A DNA stretch of 10,829 nucleotides from Actinomycetes bacterium (GTDB taxonomy: Bacteria; Actinomycetota; Actinomycetes; Actinomycetales; Cellulomonadaceae), in contig JAEWGQ010000252.1 in assembly GCA_023388235.1 (NCBI GenBank), positions 1 to 10,829 of the forward strand, read 5' to 3'. The notes beneath the pieces were generated by a model, which worked only from the letters and a program-made list of their open reading frames with translations, was not told where the DNA came from and did not search any database. How positions within the stretch are numbered: the first letter of the stretch is position 1; the number at the start of each line of letters is the position of its first letter. Shown piece by piece: positions 6,373 through 10,829 of this stretch. The position numbers and the translations under genes are program-made.

Positions 6373-6406
6373 ACGGCCCCCGCACCGGATCCGGTGCGGG
6401 GGCCGT
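6373..6406. terminator. Bidirectional terminator: perfect 34-bp palindrome
   Basis: Two 17-base arms are exact reverse complements, centred between 6389 and 6390 (ACGGCCCCCGCACCGGA and its complement). It folds as a 15-bp stem with a GATC loop. It lies 15 bases after the peptidase stop and 17 bases after the ligase stop on the other strand, the natural place for a terminator serving both. T-tracts are poor on both sides. Confidence 0.85.
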
Positions 6407-6423
6407 CGTCGTCGTGCAGGGTC

Positions 6424-8121
6424 TCAGGCGAGCCGCGCGGCGAGCAGGTCGTCGCGGACGACCCGGCGCAGCACCTTGCCGATCTGGGAGCGCGGCAGGT
6501 CGGCGAGGATGACGATCTCGCGCGGGACGGCGTACCGGGCGAGCCGCTCGGCGCACCACTCGCGCACCGCCTGCAGCTCGACCTGCGCGTGCCCGAGCTC
6601 CATGACGACCGCCGCGACGACCTTCTCGCCGAGGTCGCCGCCCGGCAGGCCGACGACCGCGACGTCCCGGACGCCCGGCATCGTGCGGAGCTTGTCCTCG
6701 ACCTGCGACGGGTACACCTTGAAGCCGCCGGTGACGATCATCTCCTTGATCCGGTCGACCAGGACGACGAACCCGTCGTCGTCGAGCCGGACCACGTCGC
6801 CGGTGCGGAGCCACCCGCCGGGCAGCAGCTGCTCGGCGGTCTCCTCCGGGCGCCCCCAGTAGCCGGAGAACACCTGCGGGCCGCGGATCAGCAGCTCGCC
6901 CTGCTCGCCGGGGGTGACCTCGCGGGTGGGGTCCTCCTGGTCGACGACGCGGACGTCGGTGCTGGGGAACGGCAGGCCGAGCGCCCCGGGCCGGCGCGCG
7001 GGGGACAGCGGGCTGCCCAGCGCGACGGGGGACGTCTCCGTCATGCCGTAGCCCTCGACGACGAGCCCGCCGGTGACCCGCTCCCAGCGCGCGGCGGTGG
7101 CGGGGGACAGGGACATGGCGCCCGAGATCGCGTACCGGAACGAGGTCAGGTCCGCGCCGCGCGCCTCGGCGGCCGCCGCGAGGCGGTCGAGCATCGGCGG
7201 GACCGCCGGCAGGAACGTCCCGGGCCGCCGGCGCTGCGCGTCCAGCACCGCCTCGGGGTCGAACTTCGGGAACGCGACCAGCGTCGCGCCGATCCGGGTG
7301 GCGTAGGTCAGGCAGAGCGTGAGGCCGAACGCGTGGAAGAACGGCAGCACGCCGTAGATCGTCTCGGTGCCGGGCTGCGCCTGGGTCCACGCCTGGCCCT
7401 GGACGGTGTTCGCGACCAGGTTCCGGTGGGTGAGGACGGCGGCCTTCGGGGTGCCGGTGGTGCCGCCGGTGTACTGCAGCAGGGCGACGTCGGACGCGAC
7501 GGGCAGCGGGTGGTCGGCGGGCAGCGGCGCGGCGCCGGCCACGAGGCGGTGCCACACGGGGGTGCCGGCCGGCGGCGTGGCGCGCAGCGCGTTCCGGGTG
7601 CGGCGCGCGGCGGGCACCGGCAGCCGCAGCGCGAGCCGCTTGAGGGCGGGCAGGTCCGCGGACACGTCGACGGCCACGACCGTGCGCACCGCGGTGCCGG
7701 GCTGCGCCTCGAGCGCGGCGGGCACGGCCTTCTCCCAGACGAGGGCGACGGTGGCGCCCGAGTCCGCGAGCTGGTGCCGGAGCTCGCCGGCGGTGTAGGT
7801 CGGGTTGTGCTCGACGACGACGGCGCCGAGACGGAGCGTGGCGTAGAACGCGACGACGTGCGACGTGCAGTTGGGCAGCGCGAGCGCGACGCGGTCCCCG
7901 GCGCCGACGCCCAGGTCGCGCAGCGCGGTGGCGGCGCGCGACACGGCGTCGGCGAGCTCGGCGTACGTGGTCTCCGCGCCGAGGAAGTCCACGGCGACGC
8001 GCTCGGGCCACGTGGCGGCGGCCCGGTGGAGGGCGGTGGGCAGCGGCTCGTCCGGCACGTCCACCACCGGGGGCACCCCGGGTGCGTAGGAGGAGTGCCA
8101 CGGTCGTGCGAAGTCGGTCAC
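6424..8121 (-). CDS. Long-chain fatty-acid CoA ligase (AMP-forming)
   Basis: Activates a carboxylic acid, most likely a fatty acid, to its CoA thioester via an acyl-adenylate. The 565-residue protein has the complete ANL-superfamily set: P-loop YTGGTTGTPK (217-226), YGMTETSP (358-365), the D442 motif GGWLRTGDVV, the linker VDRIKEMIVTGGFKVYPSQVE, and the adenylation lysine K549 in SQIGKVLRR. YPSQVE and GGFKVYP are typical of FadD-type ligases rather than acetyl-CoA synthetases, but short- or branched-chain substrates cannot be excluded. I chose the GTG at 8121 because TACGGT ends six bases before it (leaderless); the GTG at 8127 is in frame and adds two residues. A 26-bp dyad over the promoter suggests repression, perhaps by a TetR-type fatty-acid regulator. 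The reductase gene lies 50 bases upstream. Confidence 0.93.
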   Translation of the reverse strand: MTDFARPWHSSYAPGVPPVVDVPDEPLPTALHRAAATWPERVAVDFLGAETTYAELADAVSRAATALRDLGVGAGDRVALALPNCTSHVVAFYATLRLGAVVVEHNPTYTAGELRHQLADSGATVALVWEKAVPAALEAQPGTAVRTVVAVDVSADLPALKRLALRLPVPAARRTRNALRATPPAGTPVWHRLVAGAAPLPADHPLPVASDVALLQYTGGTTGTPKAAVLTHRNLVANTVQGQAWTQAQPGTETIYGVLPFFHAFGLTLCLTYATRIGATLVAFPKFDPEAVLDAQRRRPGTFLPAVPPMLDRLAAAAEARGADLTSFRYAISGAMSLSPATAARWERVTGGLVVEGYGMTETSPVALGSPLSPARRPGALGLPFPSTDVRVVDQEDPTREVTPGEQGELLIRGPQVFSGYWGRPEETAEQLLPGGWLRTGDVVRLDDDGFVVLVDRIKEMIVTGGFKVYPSQVEDKLRTMPGVRDVAVVGLPGGDLGEKVVAAVVMELGHAQVELQAVREWCAERLARYAVPREIVILADLPRSQIGKVLRRVVRDDLLAARLA

Positions 8122-8127
8122 GGTCAC

Positions 8128-8133
8128 ACCGTA
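8128..8133 (-). promoter_or_regulatory. -10 box of the CoA ligase, leaderless type
   Basis: TACGGT on the minus strand ends six bases before the GTG at 8121. It lies at the edge of the dyad at 8130-8155, so a bound protein would cover it. No good -35 is visible. Confidence 0.5.
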
Positions 8134-8155
8134 ACCTACGCAGCCGTAAGTTACG
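8130..8155. promoter_or_regulatory. Probable operator, 26-bp partial dyad
   Basis: CGTAAC (8130) and GTTACG (8150) form the outer arms and TACG/CGTA the inner arms around a CAGC centre; 20 of 26 positions match the reverse complement. It lies between the reductase stop and the ligase start and overlaps the ligase -10. Size and placement suit a TetR-family dimer or pair of dimers. The regulator is not in the window. Confidence 0.6.
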
Positions 8156-8171
8156 CGTCCGTAGCCAGGAT

Positions 8172-9221
8172 TCACAGGTTCGACGAGCGCGGGCCCCAGA
8201 GGTTGATCCCGGCGTCCACGGCGTGCCGGTCGATCTCCGCGAGCTCGTCGTCGGTCAGCGGCGGGCCGTCGAGCGCGGCCAGGTTCTCGTCGAGCTGCTC
8301 GGCGGTCCGGGCGCCCAGGGCGACCGAGGTCACCCGCGGGTCGCGCAGCACCCACGCGATCGCGAGCTGGGCGAGCGACTGCCCGCGCGCCTGCGCCACC
8401 CGGGCCAGCGCCCGCACCCGGGCCAGGTTCTCCTCGCTGAGGTACTCGGGGCGCAGCGGGCCGCCGCGCGCGGCGCGGGAGTCCGCCGGCACGCCGCCGA
8501 GGTACCGGGACGTCAGCATCCCCTGCGCGAGCGGCGAGAACGCCACCACGCCGAGCCCGCCGTCCGCCGCGACGTCCAGCAGGCTCGCCCCGCCGGCGTC
8601 CGCGTCCGGCTGCTCGACCCAGCGGTTCAGCATCGAGTACGACGGTTGGTGCAGGGTCAGGGTCAGGCCCATCCCCGCGGCGACCGCCAGCGCCTCGCGG
8701 GTCCGCCGCGCCGAGTACGACGAGATGCCCGCGTACCGCGCGCGCCCGGAGTCCACCGCCGTCCTCAGCGCCCCGATCGTCTCCTCCAGGGGGGTGCTCG
8801 GGTCGAACCGGTGGCTGTAGAACACGTCCACGTGGTCGAGCCCCAGCCGGCGCAGCGACTGGTCCAGCGACGCGAGCAGGTACTTCCGGGACCCGTGCTC
8901 GCCGTACGGGCCGGGCCACTGCCGGTAGCCGGCCTTCGTGGCGACCAGCAGCTCGTCGCGGTACGGGGCGAGGTCGGTCGCGAGCAGCCGGCCCACGGAC
9001 TCCTCGGCCGCGCCGGGCGGCGGTCCGTAGTTGTTCGCGAGGTCCAGGTGGACGACGCCCCGGTCGACGGCGCGCAGCACCAGGGCGCGCTGGTCGGCGT
9101 ACGGCGTCGCGTCCCCGAAGTTCTGCCACAGCCCGAGCGTGACCTCGGGCAGGTCGAGGCCCGAGCGGCCGGCGCGGCGCAGGGGGAGGCGGTCGTGGCG
9201 GCCCGGGTCGGCGACGTGCAT
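8172..9221 (-). CDS. Aldo-keto reductase, YghZ/Gpr-like (L-glyceraldehyde 3-phosphate reductase family)
   Basis: A 349-residue NADPH-dependent aldo-keto reductase closely resembling E. coli YghZ (Gpr), which reduces L-glyceraldehyde 3-phosphate and helps remove toxic aldehydes. Matching landmarks as I recall that family are LGLWQNFG, HLDLANNYGPPPG, STKAGY-like ATKAGY, WPGPYG, SRKYLLASLDQSL, YSHRFD and GISSYS. The catalytic tetrad is D60, Y65, K96 and H137. The C-terminal cofactor part includes PLAQGMLTSRYLGG and VALGARTAEQL. The ATG at 9221 is preceded by TACGGT ending seven bases upstream and by GGGGGC, so either leaderless or weakly SD-led initiation is possible. It follows serA by 25 bases, so it may also be co-transcribed with it. 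The exact substrate is unproven. Confidence 0.93.
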   Translation of the reverse strand: MHVADPGRHDRLPLRRAGRSGLDLPEVTLGLWQNFGDATPYADQRALVLRAVDRGVVHLDLANNYGPPPGAAEESVGRLLATDLAPYRDELLVATKAGYRQWPGPYGEHGSRKYLLASLDQSLRRLGLDHVDVFYSHRFDPSTPLEETIGALRTAVDSGRARYAGISSYSARRTREALAVAAGMGLTLTLHQPSYSMLNRWVEQPDADAGGASLLDVAADGGLGVVAFSPLAQGMLTSRYLGGVPADSRAARGGPLRPEYLSEENLARVRALARVAQARGQSLAQLAIAWVLRDPRVTSVALGARTAEQLDENLAALDGPPLTDDELAEIDRHAVDAGINLWGPRSSNL

Positions 9222-9228
9222 GCCCCCG

Positions 9229-9234
9229 ACCGTA
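9229..9234 (-). promoter_or_regulatory. -10-like box before the aldo-keto reductase
   Basis: TACGGT on the minus strand ends seven bases before the ATG at 9221, inside the 25-base gap after serA. It could give the reductase its own leaderless transcript; its -35 would fall inside serA. Confidence 0.4.
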
Positions 9235-9246
9235 GCGGCGCGCGCG

Positions 9247-10443
9247 TCAGTCGACGACGCGCAGCCGGATCGTCTCGGGCCGCGCGCGCAGCGCCTCGAC
9301 CACCTGGCGGTCGACCGCCACGGCGTCGGTCACCACGTACCCGACCTCGCCGCGCGTCGCGAGGAGCTGGCCCTCGATGTTCGCGCCGTGCTCCGCGAGG
9401 GTGTTGTTGACCGCGGCCAGGACGCCGGGGACGTTGCGGTGCAGGTACGTGAGCCGGTGCACGCCGGGGCGGTGCTCGAGCGTGAGGTTCGGCAGGTTGA
9501 CGCTGAGCATCGTGGTGCCGGTGTTCATGAAGTCGCGCAGCTTGTTCGACACGAACTGGCCGATCGCCTCCTGCGCCTCCTCCGTGGAGCCGCCGGTGTG
9601 CGGGGTGAGGATGACGTTCGGCAGCCCGCGCAGCTCGGACTCGAAGGGGTCGCCCTTGCGCTTGGGCTCGACGGGGAACACGTCCACCGCGGCGCCCGCG
9701 ACGTGCCCGGCCAGCACGGCGTCCCGCAGGGCGGCGTAGTCGACCACGAAGCCGCGCGACAGGTTGAGGAAGATCGCACCCTCGCGCATCCGGGCGAACT
9801 GCTTCGCGCCGAACAGGCCGGCGTTGCCGCTGCGGCCGTCGACGTGCAGCGTGACGATGTCCGCGACGTCGAGCAGCTCGTCCAGGGTCTCGGCGCGGCG
9901 CGCGTTGCCCAGCGCGAGCTTCTCGGCGGTGTCGTAGAACACGACGGACATGCCGAGGTTCTCCGCCAGCACGGACAGCTGCGTGCCGATGTTGCCGTAG
10001 CCGACGATGCCGAGCGTCCGGCCGCGGACCTCGTGCGCGCCCTCGGCCGACTTGTTCCAGACGCCGTCGTGCATCGAGCGGTCCAGCACCGTGAGCCGCC
10101 GCGTCAGCGCGATGATGTCCGCCAGCGCGATCTCGACCACCGAGCGGGTGTTCGAGAACGGGGCGTTGAACACCGCGACCCCGCGCGACGCGGCGGCGTG
10201 CAGGTCGATCTGGTTGGTGCCGATGCAGTACGCGCCGACCGCGACCAGGTCCGGGGCGGCGTCGAGCACCGCCTCGGTGACCTGGGTCTTGGACCGGATC
10301 CCGAGCAGCTGCACCCCCTGGAGGGACTCGACCAGCTCGGACTCGTCGAGCGCGCCGGAGCGCGTGACGACCTCGTAGCCGGCGGACTCCAGGATGGTCC
10401 GGGCCTGGGGATGCAGGTTCTCGAGCAGCAGGGCGCGTGGCAC
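9247..10443 (-). CDS. serA: D-3-phosphoglycerate dehydrogenase, E. coli SerA type
   Basis: Oxidises 3-phosphoglycerate to 3-phosphohydroxypyruvate, the first step of serine synthesis, with NAD. The 398-residue protein has a split substrate domain (RALLLENLHPQA; LLGIRSKTQVT; GAYCIGTNQID), the Rossmann motif GIVGYGNIGT (near 148-154), and the catalytic set R230 (NLSRGF), E259 (VFPVEPK) and H282 (TPHTGG). The 29- and 23-residue spacings equal those of E. coli SerA as I remember them (R240, E269, H292). A C-terminal ACT domain (RLTYLHRNVPGVLAAVNNTL, about 328-398) suggests serine feedback. It lacks the intervening domain of the long mycobacterial SerA1 type. The start is GTG at 10443. Actinobacteria often carry several related hydroxyacid dehydrogenases, so another 2-hydroxyacid substrate is possible but less likely. 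Confidence 0.93.
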   Translation of the reverse strand: MPRALLLENLHPQARTILESAGYEVVTRSGALDESELVESLQGVQLLGIRSKTQVTEAVLDAAPDLVAVGAYCIGTNQIDLHAAASRGVAVFNAPFSNTRSVVEIALADIIALTRRLTVLDRSMHDGVWNKSAEGAHEVRGRTLGIVGYGNIGTQLSVLAENLGMSVVFYDTAEKLALGNARRAETLDELLDVADIVTLHVDGRSGNAGLFGAKQFARMREGAIFLNLSRGFVVDYAALRDAVLAGHVAGAAVDVFPVEPKRKGDPFESELRGLPNVILTPHTGGSTEEAQEAIGQFVSNKLRDFMNTGTTMLSVNLPNLTLEHRPGVHRLTYLHRNVPGVLAAVNNTLAEHGANIEGQLLATRGEVGYVVTDAVAVDRQVVEALRARPETIRLRVVD

Positions 10444-10449
10444 GCCCCT

Positions 10450-10478
10450 ATGGTGCGCCTCGCCGCCCGGGGCACCAA
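10450..10478 (-). promoter_or_regulatory. serA promoter, leaderless type
   Basis: TTGGTG (10473-10478) and CACCAT (10450-10455) are 17 bases apart on the minus strand, and the -10 ends six bases before the GTG. The -10 is a poor match at its first base. No usable Shine-Dalgarno sequence is present; AGGGG is only one base from the start. Confidence 0.45.
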
Positions 10479-10548
10479 GCCGGTCCCGACAGACGGACAG
10501 CGCGGCGGGCGGCGGGGCGCGCGACGGGGCGCGAGGCGGAGCGGGAGG

Positions 10549-10829
10549 TCAGGCCGGGTCCCACCCCGCCGGCAGCGGGCGGGAGTGCACCACGTGCAGC
10601 GCCTGGGTGGGCCGGGTCATCGCGACGTACAGGTCGCCGGCGCCGCCCTTGAGCACGTCGGCCGGCTCGACCAGCACGACGACGTCGAACTCCAGGCCCT
10701 TGCTCTGCGTGGGCGTCATGAGCGTCAGGGGCGCGTCCAGGTCGGGCACGCCCGCGCGCGTCGCCCCCGCGCCGGGCAGCGCGGCGGCGAGCGCGGGCAC
10801 CGCCTCGGGCGCGGCGATGACGGCGACCC
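10549..10829 (-). CDS. UvrD/HelD-like helicase or RNA polymerase recycling factor, C-terminal end
   Basis: The last 92 residues of a superfamily 1 helicase-like protein; the rest is beyond the right edge. Visible are motif V-like TLMTPTQSKGLEFDVVVLVEP and motif VI-like DLYVAMTRPTQALHVVHSRPLP. The SKGLEFD plus YVAMTR pair followed by a short HSRPLPAGW tail resembles the HelD/HelR group, which releases stalled or rifampicin-blocked RNA polymerase, more than UvrD or PcrA, but one exon-sized end is not enough to decide. The 105 bases between its stop and serA hold the serA promoter and no clear terminator. Confidence 0.8.
   Translation of the reverse strand, partial: VAVIAAPEAVPALAAALPGAGATRAGVPDLDAPLTLMTPTQSKGLEFDVVVLVEPADVLKGGAGDLYVAMTRPTQALHVVHSRPLPAGWDPA

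Noticed and set aside
6394..8820. A very long plus-strand open frame opposite the CoA ligase and reductase
   Set aside because: It spans two convincing minus-strand enzymes, consists of low-complexity Gly/Arg/Ala sequence and matches no family.

Overview
The window looks like a chromosomal segment of a very GC-rich actinobacterium. Third codon positions are almost all G or C, GTG starts are common, -10-like hexamers often sit directly in front of start codons, and the SOS boxes are of the CGAAC-N4-GTTCG type. Gene content and order (lexA diverging from a LysM gene, then nrdR) fit Micrococcales; a Cellulomonas-like genome is my best guess, by inference only.

Left part (1-1484): the start of a LysR-type regulator on the minus strand, cut by the window edge, diverges from a class V (PLP-dependent) aminotransferase-fold enzyme. 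A strong 10-bp-stem hairpin lies between that enzyme and the converging lexA gene.

Centre (1681-4262): a DNA-damage and nucleotide-supply block. lexA (minus) and a membrane-anchored LysM protein (plus) diverge from a shared control region with two LexA boxes, one overlapping the -35 of a good lexA promoter. This is the arrangement of the SOS-induced division inhibitors YneA, DivS and ChiZ. nrdR, the ATP-cone repressor of ribonucleotide reductase genes, follows with its own promoter. The 541-base gap before nrdR holds a promoter-like sequence, about 165 bases of dense hairpins and a 14-bp-stem terminator. It reads like an independent small RNA gene and is the least explained part of the window.

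Right part (4336-10829): an S9-family serine peptidase (plus) converges on a long-chain fatty-acid CoA ligase (minus), separated by a perfect 34-bp palindrome that probably terminates both. Upstream of the ligase, on the same strand, come a YghZ/Gpr-like aldo-keto reductase, a SerA-type D-3-phosphoglycerate dehydrogenase with a C-terminal ACT domain, and the C-terminal end of a UvrD/HelD-like helicase or RNA polymerase recycling factor. A 26-bp partial dyad covers the ligase promoter and probably binds a repressor.

The genes are mostly housekeeping. No mobile element, CRISPR array, tRNA or rRNA is visible. Five genes show a -10-like hexamer ending 6-7 bases before the start codon, suggesting leaderless mRNAs are common here.
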